From assembly GCA_946478675.1 (NCBI GenBank), contig CAMLEF010000082.1, positions 1 through 14,413 of the forward strand: 14,413 nucleotides of DNA, read 5' to 3'. The stretch comes from an uncultured Flavobacteriales bacterium. Its GTDB lineage: Bacteria > Bacteroidota > Bacteroidia > Palsa-965. Made by a program: the position numbers and the translations under genes. Shown here in pieces: positions 1-7,581 of this stretch (position 1 is the first letter of the stretch; each line of letters begins with the position of its first letter). The notes beneath the pieces are model-generated. The model saw only the letters and a program-made list of their open reading frames with translations, was not told where the DNA came from and did not search any database.

Positions 1-738
1 GTTGGAAAAACAGCGGCGGCGAAAAGCGGCGGACCGAATCAGGTTCCGCTCTGCGGCTTTGCGATAAACGCCGGTATGATCTTTTTCCATCACTGCAATA
101 TTACGGCTCATGCTGCCGGGAAGAAGGCGGTAACAGGCGAGCGCTTCTTCAATAAAAATACCTTTCGACCGTCCCGCGAGCTGGAGGCAGAAATCCTGGT
201 CGGCAGCAGTAGAAAATTGCGGATCAAAGGCTAACCCGGCCTCCAGCAGTTCGCGGCGGAAAACAAGGTTGCTGCACGGGCCCGGGATTACTTCTCCATT
301 CCAGAGCAAAATATTTTCAAGAATGTTTTCTCCTTTTCCCGATGTGGATGCATGAAGCAACTTCGAATCCGCATCGATTAAGCGCAGGTTGCTGAAAACC
401 CAACCCGCTTGCGGATCGTTCTCCAGCGCGGCAATTTTCTTCGAGAGATTGTCCGGGAGAAATTCATCGTCGGCATCGAGCAGCGCGACGTAAGTTCCTC
501 GTGCTTTTGAAAGACCGTTGTTGCGCGCGCGACTCACGCCGCCATTGGGCTGACGGATCAGCGAAATGCGCGGATCGGAAAAAGTCTGCACGAGCGCCGC
601 GGTATTGTCTTTCGAGCCGTCATCAACAATCAGCAGCTCCCAATCGGAAAACGTTTGTGCGAGCACCGAACGGATCGTCCTTTCGATGTAAGGCGAAGCG
701 TTGTACGCAGGAACAATGATCGATACTGCCGGGCTCAT
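1..738 (-). CDS. Family 2 glycosyltransferase, C-terminus beyond the window edge
   Basis: This frame is open for 246 codons from the ATG at 738 down to base 1, so the 3' end lies outside the window. The protein starts MSPAVSIIVPAYNASPYIE, the usual GT-A opening of GT2 enzymes. It has VDDGS at about residues 38-42 (nucleotide binding), the metal-binding LDADD at 87-91, and ADQDF at 179-183, where the catalytic acid of GT2 enzymes usually lies. Such enzymes transfer a sugar from a nucleotide sugar to a lipid-linked or growing glycan on the cytoplasmic face of the membrane. The ATG overlaps the TGA of the upstream methyltransferase gene by 4 bases (ATGA, 735-738), which fixes the start and implies translational coupling. 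Donor and acceptor cannot be read from the sequence. The family call is firm. Confidence 0.92.
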   Translation of the reverse strand, partial: MSPAVSIIVPAYNASPYIERTIRSVLAQTFSDWELLIVDDGSKDNTAALVQTFSDPRISLIRQPNGGVSRARNNGLSKARGTYVALLDADDEFLPDNLSKKIAALENDPQAGWVFSNLRLIDADSKLLHASTSGKGENILENILLWNGEVIPGPCSNLVFRRELLEAGLAFDPQFSTAADQDFCLQLAGRSKGIFIEEALACYRLLPGSMSRNIAVMEKDHTGVYRKAAERNLIRSAAFRRRCFSN

Positions 739-1685
739 GCGATCTCATTTAAAAGCGAAGCCATGTCCGAATACGGCAGGTACACACGCGATGATTTTTT
801 CGGTGAGAACAGGTAGTTGCGGTCGTCGGGATTGTATTCGAGACGGTCCACGCGGACCAGTGCCGTCGCATTAATGAGGTAAAAATAATAACCGGCTTCG
901 CGCAGCAGCTGTTCGATTGCGAGGTATTCTGCATTTTCAAAATGACCTTTCACGCCATCCGACTCCGGGAATAAGATTTCCGTCAGCAGCAACGGTTGGT
1001 CGGTAGCGAGAACCTGTTCCATTCCCTGGAGGACTTCCTTCTCGTGAAATTCACAATCCATTTTCACCAGGTCGATCTTTCCCGTCTGTCGCTCGCTGCG
1101 AAACGTGTCGAGCCGAACGGACCGCACGCTGATCTCGGTCGTTTTTTCCGCCCAGCCTTTTTTTGCAGAGCCGGAAAACGGAATGCCTTCCTGTTCGGGA
1201 AGAAAGAAGGAAATGTTTTCGTCTTTGTTGCCTGCGGCCAGTTGTTCGGCGTGAACGTTGGCTAATCCGTTCAGCAGCGCATTCTTTTTCAGGCGATCGA
1301 GAATAAATGATACCGGCTCGAAAGCGTAAATATTCGCATTCGGATTTGCGCAGCCTGCCACGACCGAGAAGAAGCCGATGTTCGCGCCGATATCGATGAT
1401 GCATTGACTGCGTTTCGAAAGTTCATAGAACAATGCCACGGATGCGCCTTCATATCCTGCGTAACCCTTCCAGTACAGCTGTGTCGGAATGTAATCGTCG
1501 CCTTTCGAATAAAGCTGTGCGGTTTCGCCTCCGGGAAGACGGAACGAAACATTGCCGCTCACCGGCCAGTGCAGGGAAAAAAATGCGTTGATGCGCCGCG
1601 AAAAATTTCCATACGCGCGGAACAGCGAGCGCACCGGTATATTGACCGGCGACCACAGACGGATTTTCTTCAGCAGCTTTTTCAT
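735..1685 (-). CDS. FkbM-family SAM-dependent methyltransferase
   Basis: The product is 316 residues from the ATG at 1685, which overlaps the previous TGA by 4 bases. A longer reading from 1724 would run into the GT4 gene, and an AGGAAAA stretch six bases ahead of 1685 supports the shorter start. Residues 97-107 (IDIGANIGFFS) are the SAM-binding loop and residues 121-123 (FEP) carry the acidic residue after strand 2. KMDCEFHEKEVL at 208-219 corresponds to the KxDvEG segment typical of FkbM proteins. Members O-methylate sugars or other small acceptors. In a polysaccharide operon the likely role is methylation of a glycan residue, possibly a terminal one. There is no signal peptide, so the enzyme should be cytoplasmic. 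The acceptor is unknown. Confidence 0.88.
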   Translation of the reverse strand: MKKLLKKIRLWSPVNIPVRSLFRAYGNFSRRINAFFSLHWPVSGNVSFRLPGGETAQLYSKGDDYIPTQLYWKGYAGYEGASVALFYELSKRSQCIIDIGANIGFFSVVAGCANPNANIYAFEPVSFILDRLKKNALLNGLANVHAEQLAAGNKDENISFFLPEQEGIPFSGSAKKGWAEKTTEISVRSVRLDTFRSERQTGKIDLVKMDCEFHEKEVLQGMEQVLATDQPLLLTEILFPESDGVKGHFENAEYLAIEQLLREAGYYFYLINATALVRVDRLEYNPDDRNYLFSPKKSSRVYLPYSDMASLLNEIA

Positions 1686-2818
1686 CCGCGGTTTTCCTGG
1701 TAAAGCGCCATGTGATTGCGCCACATCTGTTCAAACGTAAAAAGTTCGCGCGCCGATTGTTTTCCTTTTTCCCCGATCGCTTTTCGTTCGTTCGGGGAAA
1801 GCAACAAAATTTTCCGCAACGCCTCAGCAATTGCATGCGCTTCCTGTTCCTTCGCGAAGAAACCGTTGACGCCGTCGCGGATCGCGTCGCCTGCAGCGCC
1901 GGTGGGGGTGGAAACGACCGGCACGCCGTTCAGCAGGGCTTCTGCAATGACAAAACCGAAAGGTTCCATCTTCGCAGCATGCAGGTACACGTCCATGATT
2001 CCGTAAAGTGAAGGCATTTCATCCCGGCTCACCCAACCGGTAAACTGAATACGATTGCCGAGTTTTTTTTCTGCGATCAATTGTTCGAGCGCTGCTTTTT
2101 GTTCGCCCTGCCCGGTGAAAAGAAACCGCAGCTGCGGAAATTCAGGAACAAGCAACGCTGCGGCTTCGATGATTTGCCGGTAGCCTTTCCACGCGATCAG
2201 CCGCGAAACCGTTCCGATCACGAGATGTTCTTCGCCGAGCTGAAAGCGATGGCGCAGCGCCTGTTTTTTTTCTTCGGATTGCACCGTCAACCGATCGGGG
2301 ACGCCGTGATGCACCAGTCGCAGTTTCTTCGGATCGGCTTTTTCTTTTTCGAGAATGAATCTCCTGCTTTCTTCCGACAGGGTGACAATATGCGTTGCGT
2401 TGCGATTGTTGAGCCGGTCGTATTTCACGCCTTTCGGTGCGAAATACCAATGGAACGCGGCGTCTCCTTTCGTGATCACGCGCATTTTTACACCGGTCAC
2501 ACGAGCAGCAGCCAGCGCAGGAAGCGCGTCGTCGAAGAGATGCGCATGTACTACATCCGGCCTGATGCGCCGGAACAATTTAACCAGCTTCGGAAAAGCG
2601 CCCAGCATCGAACGGCTGCGCGAACGGTCATCGAACGGCACCCAATAAGCGCGATGCCCCAACGCTTCCATTTCCGCGATCATCTCCGGCATTTCCGGGT
2701 ACAGGCAGACAAATGAAAACCGCACGTCTTTTTCTGCCTGCGCGCGTTGGGCGAACCAGGAGAAGTAAGGCGCGGAGCTGTTATTCGCCAGCACCCAGAC
2801 GATGTGCAGCGGTTTCAT
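1682..2818 (-). CDS. Family 4 glycosyltransferase (GT-B fold)
   Basis: The product is 378 residues from the ATG at 2818, which shares one base with the preceding TAA (TAATG). An earlier in-frame ATG at 2893 lies well inside the nucleotidyltransferase gene and is not preferred. The N-terminal half has the acceptor-domain segment DVVHAHLFDD at 88-97. The C-terminal half shows GTVSRLIAWKGY at 202-213 and FTGQGEQ at 234-240. The retaining-GT4 E-X7-E motif (E285 and E293 in EPFGFVIAE) is followed by GVPVVSTPTGA. This is a complete GT1/GT4-type glycosyltransferase using a nucleotide-sugar donor. It sits between the nucleotidyltransferase and the FkbM methyltransferase and probably adds one sugar of the repeat unit or core. 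Specificity cannot be read from sequence. Confidence 0.93.
   Translation of the reverse strand: MKPLHIVWVLANNSSAPYFSWFAQRAQAEKDVRFSFVCLYPEMPEMIAEMEALGHRAYWVPFDDRSRSRSMLGAFPKLVKLFRRIRPDVVHAHLFDDALPALAAARVTGVKMRVITKGDAAFHWYFAPKGVKYDRLNNRNATHIVTLSEESRRFILEKEKADPKKLRLVHHGVPDRLTVQSEEKKQALRHRFQLGEEHLVIGTVSRLIAWKGYRQIIEAAALLVPEFPQLRFLFTGQGEQKAALEQLIAEKKLGNRIQFTGWVSRDEMPSLYGIMDVYLHAAKMEPFGFVIAEALLNGVPVVSTPTGAAGDAIRDGVNGFFAKEQEAHAIAEALRKILLLSPNERKAIGEKGKQSARELFTFEQMWRNHMALYQENRG
1692..1698 (-). promoter_or_regulatory. Shine-Dalgarno-like site for the FkbM methyltransferase
   Basis: On the minus strand this reads AGGAAAA and ends six bases before the ATG at 1685. It lies inside the end of the GT4 gene. 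Together with the ATGA stop/start overlap it favours 1685 over the earlier in-frame ATG at 1724. Such sites are weak in Bacteroidota, so this is only supporting evidence. Confidence 0.45.
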
Positions 2819-3486
2819 TATTCGCCGGAAAGATTTTTCAGTTGCTCCATCGTGTCGATAGCCGTCCAGCGCGATGGATAAATGGTCGAGCAATACAACT
2901 GCTGTTGCGCGATCAGCTCCGACCAGAGCTGGTAGAAATTATCCGTAGGGTGGGTGAGCCGGTTCACTGCTGCCGGGTTCAGGATCTGGATGCCGGAGCA
3001 ATAGATGCCGGAAACTTTGGTGCGCGACAATTCGGTGACGACATTATTTTCCTGGAAAATATAATCACCCTCGAGGCCATTTACGGGCGGCACCGGTACT
3101 ACGAGGCACGGCGGTGCGCCGAAAGCATTGTATTCGCGCGTGAGCAAAGCAATGTCGAGCTCGACGATGTTGTCGCAGGTCAGCACGAGCACCGGTTCGT
3201 CGAGATGCTTCAGCAGCGTATGGTACACCCACCACGCATTGCCGTGCCCGTCGGTATTGAAAATGGAATTGACGCCTTGTGCCGTGACGTGCTCCGCTAC
3301 CATGTTTCCCTTGTAGCCGACGGTAATGTGAACCTGCTCGATGTTCTTCTTCAGGAAGTCGATGCCGCGCGAGATCAGCGTCGTGCCGTCCAGCGTCACC
3401 ATGGGCTTGGGAATGCTGTCGGTGAGCGGCATCATGCGAAGACCGCGTCCGGCCGCCATGATCAATGCGTGACGGATCGTGCTCAT
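2818..3486 (-). CDS. Sugar-phosphate nucleotidyltransferase (NDP-sugar pyrophosphorylase-like)
   Basis: The product is 222 residues and starts at an ATG that overlaps the upstream TGA (ATGA, 3483-3486). Residues 8-28 hold the signature AAGRGLRMMPLT followed by IPKPM, matching the GxGxRxxPxTxxxPKPM nucleotide-binding loop of the family. TCDN at 103-106 supplies the metal-binding aspartate. The C-terminus (RWTAIDTMEQL) resembles the WxDiDTxeql ending of small single-domain members. There is no left-handed beta-helix, so it is a short enzyme. It would activate a sugar-1-phosphate (or another phosphorylated head group, such as phosphocholine) with NTP. Its position next to a sugar-nucleotide dehydratase suggests a joint route to one modified donor. 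The NTP and substrate are undetermined. Confidence 0.87.
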   Translation of the reverse strand: MSTIRHALIMAAGRGLRMMPLTDSIPKPMVTLDGTTLISRGIDFLKKNIEQVHITVGYKGNMVAEHVTAQGVNSIFNTDGHGNAWWVYHTLLKHLDEPVLVLTCDNIVELDIALLTREYNAFGAPPCLVVPVPPVNGLEGDYIFQENNVVTELSRTKVSGIYCSGIQILNPAAVNRLTHPTDNFYQLWSELIAQQQLYCSTIYPSRWTAIDTMEQLKNLSGE

Positions 3487-4433
3487 GCGTGAAGCTTTTC
3501 GCCGAGCGAGAGGAAGGCTTTCAGCTCTTCGGTGGTGAAGCGCGGCGCGTTCTGCGTCGAGAGAATTTCGGTGACGGGCTGTGCGGCGGGTTTGTTCGGC
3601 GTGAAGAGATAATGCCGGATGTTGTCGAGCACGAGCAATTCGGAATAACGCATTTCCGGTTCGCCGAGCAGGTATTCATCCTCGCGTTCGCCCGGGCGTG
3701 CGGCAATTTTTTCCCACGGCACATTTTCCTGCTGCGCGAAGAGGTCGAGCATTTCCTGCATCTGCAGCGCTTTCATTTCCTGGATGAGAACAGCGCCTTT
3801 CACGCGTTCGATATTGTTGAGCGAACGGATCACCAGTTCCGCTGCATCCGAAACGGAGATCATGTAGCGGCGCATGTGCGGGCCGGTGGTTTCGATCTTT
3901 TTGTTCATCGCCGCCATCTTTTTCCAGATGGGAAATACGGAGCCGCTCGACCAGGCGATGTTGCCGAAGCGCACGCAGGTGAAACGCGTTTCGCTTTTGC
4001 TGTTCACCGCTGCGAACATCCGTTCCATCAGCGATTTCGTCAATGCATAAGTATTACTGATCGGCGGAGCGGCTTTGTCGGTGGAAATGCCGATCACCGC
4101 TTTACATTTTTTGTCGATGGCAACGCGCGCTACATTTTCCGAACCGATGACGTTCACGTCGACCGCTTCGAAAGGTTCTCTTTCGGAAATGTCGACGAAC
4201 TTCGTTGCGGCAGCATGGATCACGTAATCGGGCCGCACCGCGTTGAAAGCATCTTTTACGGATTCAATACTGGAAACGTCGAGCGGAATGGCGGGGCAGC
4301 CGGTGGTCATTTGTGCAAATGAATTCTGCGTGTTGTTGCGTCCCGCGATCGTAACGTCGTACGATTTCTTCAGCTTCACCGCGAGCTCCCGTCCGAGAAA
4401 GCCGGTGCCTCCGGTGATGAGTATTTTTTCCAT
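3483..4433 (-). CDS. NAD(P)-dependent nucleotide-sugar 4,6-dehydratase/epimerase of the PseB/CapD type
   Basis: The product is 316 residues, close to the usual size of soluble PseB-like enzymes. The Rossmann dinucleotide loop is GGTGFLG at 8-14. HAAATKFVD at 73-81 matches the HAAAxKxVp segment of this subfamily. The catalytic region reads STDKAA (117-122), then YALTK (129-133), which supplies Asp119/Lys120 and the Tyr129-Lys133 pair. RPGEREDE at 247-254 matches the RPGExxxE motif seen in polysaccharide-biosynthesis dehydratases. Membrane-bound CapD/WbpM relatives have a large N-terminal transmembrane domain, which is absent here. The likely reaction is 4,6-dehydration (with or without C5 inversion) of a UDP-HexNAc. 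The gene follows the upstream GT2 gene by eight bases. No aminotransferase or reductase that would continue the pathway is in view. Confidence 0.85.
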   Translation of the reverse strand: MEKILITGGTGFLGRELAVKLKKSYDVTIAGRNNTQNSFAQMTTGCPAIPLDVSSIESVKDAFNAVRPDYVIHAAATKFVDISEREPFEAVDVNVIGSENVARVAIDKKCKAVIGISTDKAAPPISNTYALTKSLMERMFAAVNSKSETRFTCVRFGNIAWSSGSVFPIWKKMAAMNKKIETTGPHMRRYMISVSDAAELVIRSLNNIERVKGAVLIQEMKALQMQEMLDLFAQQENVPWEKIAARPGEREDEYLLGEPEMRYSELLVLDNIRHYLFTPNKPAAQPVTEILSTQNAPRFTTEELKAFLSLGEKLHA

Positions 4434-4441
4434 AAAAAGAA

Positions 4442-5425
4442 TCAGCGTTGTGAGGTGTAGCCGTGGTGTATGTAAGCGCCGGTCAGGCCGGACAGCAGCG
4501 CGAATATAAATTTATCCATAAATCGCCAACCCTGCGGCAGCGCATGGATGAAAAACAGCAGTGGTTTGCGCATTACCCACAGAATGGGGAAGATGATTTT
4601 TTTAATGGAATTATAATGCAGCGGCCGATGGTTGGTTTCGCCGATCGCGATTGCATGCGCCACGATCTCGCCGAGACGACGTTTGCGCTCGAGCCAGTTC
4701 CGGATATCGGTGCGATCGGATTCATTATGGTAAATCAGCAAACGCGAATCGATGAACATGCGCACGCCGCTCCGGGCCAGGTTTTCCGTGATGTTGAGAT
4801 CGGTGCCCTCGTGCAGGTGACGTTCGTCGTAACCGCCGGCGCGATGAAAAACTTCTTTCCCGATGAGGAAAAAGTAGCTGGCGATTTCCCCGGATTCAAA
4901 AAGACAGTTCTCGTGCCAGGGCTTAGGTTGGTACCAGCCTTTCATGCTCGTGTAGCCGTAATGAATGAGGAACCGTCCCGCGAAGGAAGCCGAGAGTTGC
5001 TGCATCAGGTCGGGCGGATATTCCCAGCTGATGTTGAGCGCGTCACCGGGTTGTTCACGATGAAATTCAAGCGCGCGCTGAATGCTTTCCGGCGTCGTGA
5101 TGATGTCGTCGTCGAGAAACAGCAGCAGTTCCGCTTTTGCAATCGAAGCGCCGAAGTTTCGCGAAGAGAAAACGCTGTTGCGGTTGCCGGGGTTTTTGTA
5201 AATGCGAATGCGGGAATCGCGCAATGCTTCCGGGAGTTGAATGTCTGGTCCAGCAGAATTATCAATGACGAGAATTTCGCAGCGGATATCACGCATCGAC
5301 AGCAATAAATTTTCGATCGAGCGGAAAAGGATCGGGTTGCGGTCTTTGGTCGGGAGAATAATGCTCAGCTGCAACGTTGTTGCCGGGGAAGAAACGGAAT
5401 CAGCAACCGGGATCGAGGAATTCAT
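4442..5425 (-). CDS. Family 2 glycosyltransferase
   Basis: The product is 327 residues. After about 18 residues of Ser/Ala-rich leader, the GT-A core begins with LSIILPTKDRN (20-30). ILVIDNSAG at 51-59 replaces the common VDDGS, and LLFLDDDI at 101-108 is the metal-binding motif. EGTDLNITENL at 206-216 is in the place of the catalytic-base segment. Residues about 276-320 are hydrophobic (FPILWVMRKPLLFFIHA and FIFALLSGLTGAYIH), suggesting a C-terminal membrane association. It is separated from the upstream GT2 by 31 bases, the widest regular gap in the operon, so it may use its own ribosome binding. It is probably a membrane-peripheral enzyme extending the glycan. The donor is unknown. Confidence 0.9.
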   Translation of the reverse strand: MNSSIPVADSVSSPATTLQLSIILPTKDRNPILFRSIENLLLSMRDIRCEILVIDNSAGPDIQLPEALRDSRIRIYKNPGNRNSVFSSRNFGASIAKAELLLFLDDDIITTPESIQRALEFHREQPGDALNISWEYPPDLMQQLSASFAGRFLIHYGYTSMKGWYQPKPWHENCLFESGEIASYFFLIGKEVFHRAGGYDERHLHEGTDLNITENLARSGVRMFIDSRLLIYHNESDRTDIRNWLERKRRLGEIVAHAIAIGETNHRPLHYNSIKKIIFPILWVMRKPLLFFIHALPQGWRFMDKFIFALLSGLTGAYIHHGYTSQR

Positions 5426-5456
5426 ACAGGTAACGTTGCCGGGCGAAGTTAAGCAA

Positions 5457-6407
5457 TCAGCGTGGTGCTTTTTTGATTCCCTTCAAACGCAGCTGGACGG
5501 CGAGGTAACGTTTTTTCATAGCGGCATTCAGACGAAGAAAACGGACTTCTTTGAGAAACCGGCCGGCTTTTTTTCGCTGGTTGTTCAGGCTGAGATAGTC
5601 GGCGTTCCAAAGGCAGTAATGGTCGAAGCAGCGCTCCACGTCAAAGTTTTTATTGAATTCGTAACGGATCGCCTTCGCAACCGGCGGAAGAAGGTCATCC
5701 ATGTCCGGATAGCCGTAGCTCTCGAAAAGACTGCGATACAACAGCACTTTCTCTTTTTCAAAACGTTCGGGCGCGCTCGATGTTTTGGCCGCGTCATGCA
5801 ATCGGAACGCGGCGACCGTTTGTTCGGTTTGTGCAATGTTCGCCGTGCCGAAAAGCAGCAGGTAACGGATCCACCAGTCAAGGTCCATGCACGCGTACAG
5901 CTCCTCCCGCAATTCGCCCATCGCGCGCAATGCGTCGCTGCGGTAAAACATGCCCGGCTGGTTCATATGTCCGAAACCGATCGTAGTTTCCGCGTCGTCG
6001 AAAACAATCCTGCCGCTTTTCCGCAGTCCGTTGTCGCCACCGAAAAAACGCGTCGCACCGATGAGCAGCTTCGCATCCGGATGCTGCTTCGACAGTTCGG
6101 CGATGCAATCCAGCGCTCCCGGTTCAAGCAGGTCGTCGCTGTTGATCCAGTTGAAGAAATCGCCGGTCATGCGCCGCAATCCTTTGTTGATCGCAGCGGC
6201 CTGCCCGTTGTCTTTTTCGCTCGTGTGATACGCCAGGTATTTGCTGTAGCGCGCGATGATCTTCGCAGAATCATCGGTGCTGCCGCCGTCGATCACCATG
6301 TATTCGAGATTCCGGTAGCCCTGGTCGAGCACGGAACAGATCGTTTCCTCGAGGAATTCACCCTGGTTAAACGAAGGCGTAACGATGGTGATCCGCGGTA
6401 ACGTCAT
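5457..6407 (-). CDS. Family 2 glycosyltransferase
   Basis: The product is 316 residues from the ATG at 6407. A reading from 6440 adds only MAGPGENFKNH, which lies on the tail of the former upstream gene. The ATG at 6407 forms a 4-base ATGA overlap with the TGA of that broken gene, as elsewhere in the operon, so 6407 is preferred. Motifs are ITIVTPSFNQGEFLEETI from residue 6, IDGGSTDDS at 39-47, NSDD at 89-92 (metal binding), MDLDWW at 174-179 in the catalytic-base region, and FRLH at 201-204. The C-terminus is basic and may touch the membrane. This is the WcaA-like type of GT2 that often acts in exopolysaccharide or O-antigen assembly. It is complete and looks functional. Confidence 0.92.
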   Translation of the reverse strand: MTLPRITIVTPSFNQGEFLEETICSVLDQGYRNLEYMVIDGGSTDDSAKIIARYSKYLAYHTSEKDNGQAAAINKGLRRMTGDFFNWINSDDLLEPGALDCIAELSKQHPDAKLLIGATRFFGGDNGLRKSGRIVFDDAETTIGFGHMNQPGMFYRSDALRAMGELREELYACMDLDWWIRYLLLFGTANIAQTEQTVAAFRLHDAAKTSSAPERFEKEKVLLYRSLFESYGYPDMDDLLPPVAKAIRYEFNKNFDVERCFDHYCLWNADYLSLNNQRKKAGRFLKEVRFLRLNAAMKKRYLAVQLRLKGIKKAPR

Positions 6408-6731
6408 GTGGTTTTTAAAGTTTTCACCAGGCCCAGCCATTCGAACGGCAATTGTATCAGCTTGCGGCGCAGGAACCGGGCGCCTTTTTTACGGGATTCC
6501 CGCAGCGAAAGTTCGGCGATGCTGAAGCTTTCATAGGTGAATACTTCCTCCGGGCCGGGCTCGCTTTCCAGGAACAAAGAAAGATATTTCCGGTCGACAA
6601 AAATGGCGTTGCAGCACGGCCCCGTTATTCCTGTCCGGCAGGCGTTCCAGCAGCAATGACAATACTCCTTCTTCTCCGTTTTGACTGTAAAATAGGCTAC
6701 GATTTTTTTGAATTTGATTTTGGGTCAGCAT
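6404..6731 (-). pseudogene. Internally deleted, frameshifted FkbM-like methyltransferase gene
   Basis: Two out-of-frame pieces of what looks like one gene are joined here. From the ATG at 6731 the first frame reads MLTQNQIQKN then YSQNGEEGVLSLLLERL, the start of a methyltransferase-like family recognisable by its QNGEEGIL segment. It then degrades and stops at 6531. A second frame, open from roughly 6640 to a TGA at 6404-6406, reads CCNAIFVDRKYLSLFLES and ends LPFEWLGLVKTLKTT. It resembles the xNAFFVRxDL C-terminal part of the same family. The middle, including the SAM-binding glycine motif, is missing. The second frame's TGA overlaps the next ATG by 4 bases, like its neighbours, which argues that it was once the real 3' end. 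By hand count the first piece is about 38% GC, while a stretch of the second is about 52%. A short chimera of two genes is an alternative. Confidence 0.6.
6630..6642. repeat. Short palindrome at the pseudogene junction
   Basis: CCTGTCCGGCAGG has four-base arms (CCTG and CAGG) around a five-base centre. It lies where the coding signal switches from the first to the second frame of the broken methyltransferase gene. GC-rich palindromes of this look are common as dispersed repeats in Bacteroidota intergenic DNA, so it may mark the recombination point. It is short and could be coincidental. Confidence 0.3.
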
Positions 6732-7581
6732 TCCGGGGTTGGGGTGGGGGGTAGAACGGTGGGGTTGGCAACAGCGGTTCTTTTTCAAACCACGTGTTGA
6801 ACTTGGGGGAATAAAGACATAAATCGTTTTTCTTCTGCTCGTAGATCCGCCATTTGCGGTGCAGGAATTCGTAATTGATGCCGGAGTATTTCCGGTTCAC
6901 CGTAACGGTTTTCGCTTTGTAGGAGCTGTCGGGCGTATCGGTCACGATGTTGCGAATGCCTTTCAGCCAGGCGTTGCCCGCACTTTTTCCTGCAGCGATC
7001 AGCCGGTAATCATAATCCTGGTCTTCGTTGCCGACACCTTCCAGCCGCTCATCGAACCAGCCGATCGATGCAACCGTTTTTTTAGCGATCACGAAATGGC
7101 TCCAGGTCTGATTGATGAGCGCAAGGTCACTTTGGAGAATGCCGGAATTTTCCAGCTGCCGGCGGAACAACGGCGTAATCGAAATGTCGTCGTTCATGAT
7201 CAGCACGTGATCGCTCGAAGCATTACGAATGATCTCGTTCCACAAACGGCTCAGTCCTTCCGGCTCGTGATGCGGGATCAGTCGCACATTCGGGAATTGA
7301 GCGACGAAAGCTGAAATGGACGCGAGATACTTATCCTGCCGTTCCTTATCGGGATAGCCGTTGGCGATGACGATGATCTCGCGGTGCGGAAAAACAGCAG
7401 CGAGCTGGCGAATGAACGGCTGGAAGAATTTCTCATAACGTGCCACGAATGTGACCAGCCCGATCGTCAGGCCGGTTTGCAGGGAAGCTGCTTGCGGATT
7501 TTTTCCGTGAAAAAGCCACTCCAGCTTAGCAACGATGCGCCAGTAGAACCAGGTGTAGGTTTTCCAGTACAGCTTTTTCAT
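6697..7581 (-). CDS. GT2-like glycosyltransferase with aberrant proline-rich tail
   Basis: The product is 294 residues from the ATG at 7581, which shares one base with the preceding TGA (TGATG). Residues 39-72 form the first GT-A strand (LTIGLVTFVARYE, then IIVIANGYPD). LIMNDDI at 127-133 is the metal-binding motif, and WFDERLEGVGNEDQDY at 175-190 matches the GFDExxxGxEDxD pattern of galactosyltransferase-type GT2 proteins. The body ends near WFEKEPL (264-270). The last 24 residues begin LPTPPFYPPPQP, are encoded by a C-rich simple sequence, and then run into the AT-rich start of the broken methyltransferase, overlapping it by 35 bases. The natural C-terminus has therefore probably been altered by the same event that broke the neighbour. 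The catalytic core looks intact. Confidence 0.82.
   Translation of the reverse strand: MKKLYWKTYTWFYWRIVAKLEWLFHGKNPQAASLQTGLTIGLVTFVARYEKFFQPFIRQLAAVFPHREIIVIANGYPDKERQDKYLASISAFVAQFPNVRLIPHHEPEGLSRLWNEIIRNASSDHVLIMNDDISITPLFRRQLENSGILQSDLALINQTWSHFVIAKKTVASIGWFDERLEGVGNEDQDYDYRLIAAGKSAGNAWLKGIRNIVTDTPDSSYKAKTVTVNRKYSGINYEFLHRKWRIYEQKKNDLCLYSPKFNTWFEKEPLLPTPPFYPPPQPRNADPKSNSKKS
6735..6768 (+). repeat. G-rich tract with four G-runs (C-rich on the coding strand)
   Basis: The plus strand has G-runs of 4, 4, 6 and 4 separated by TT, T and a nine-base spacer, followed by TTGG. On the coding strand this is CCCC-rich and yields the PTPPFYPPPQP tail of the glycosyltransferase. It is unlike the normal coding sequence around it and resembles low-complexity intergenic DNA. 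The plus (template) strand could fold into a G-quadruplex, although one loop is longer than the usual seven bases. Confidence 0.6.

Noticed and set aside
2713..6401. Plus-strand open frames of 250-390 codons across the glycosyltransferase operon
   Set aside because: They lie opposite well-supported enzymes, show no domain signature, and have the composition expected of reverse-strand reading of GC-ending codons.
6531..6788. An 85-codon open frame as an intact small gene
   Set aside because: Only about its middle third resembles a protein family, and the sequence becomes meaningless after the junction near 6640. It is better explained as the first piece of a pseudogene.
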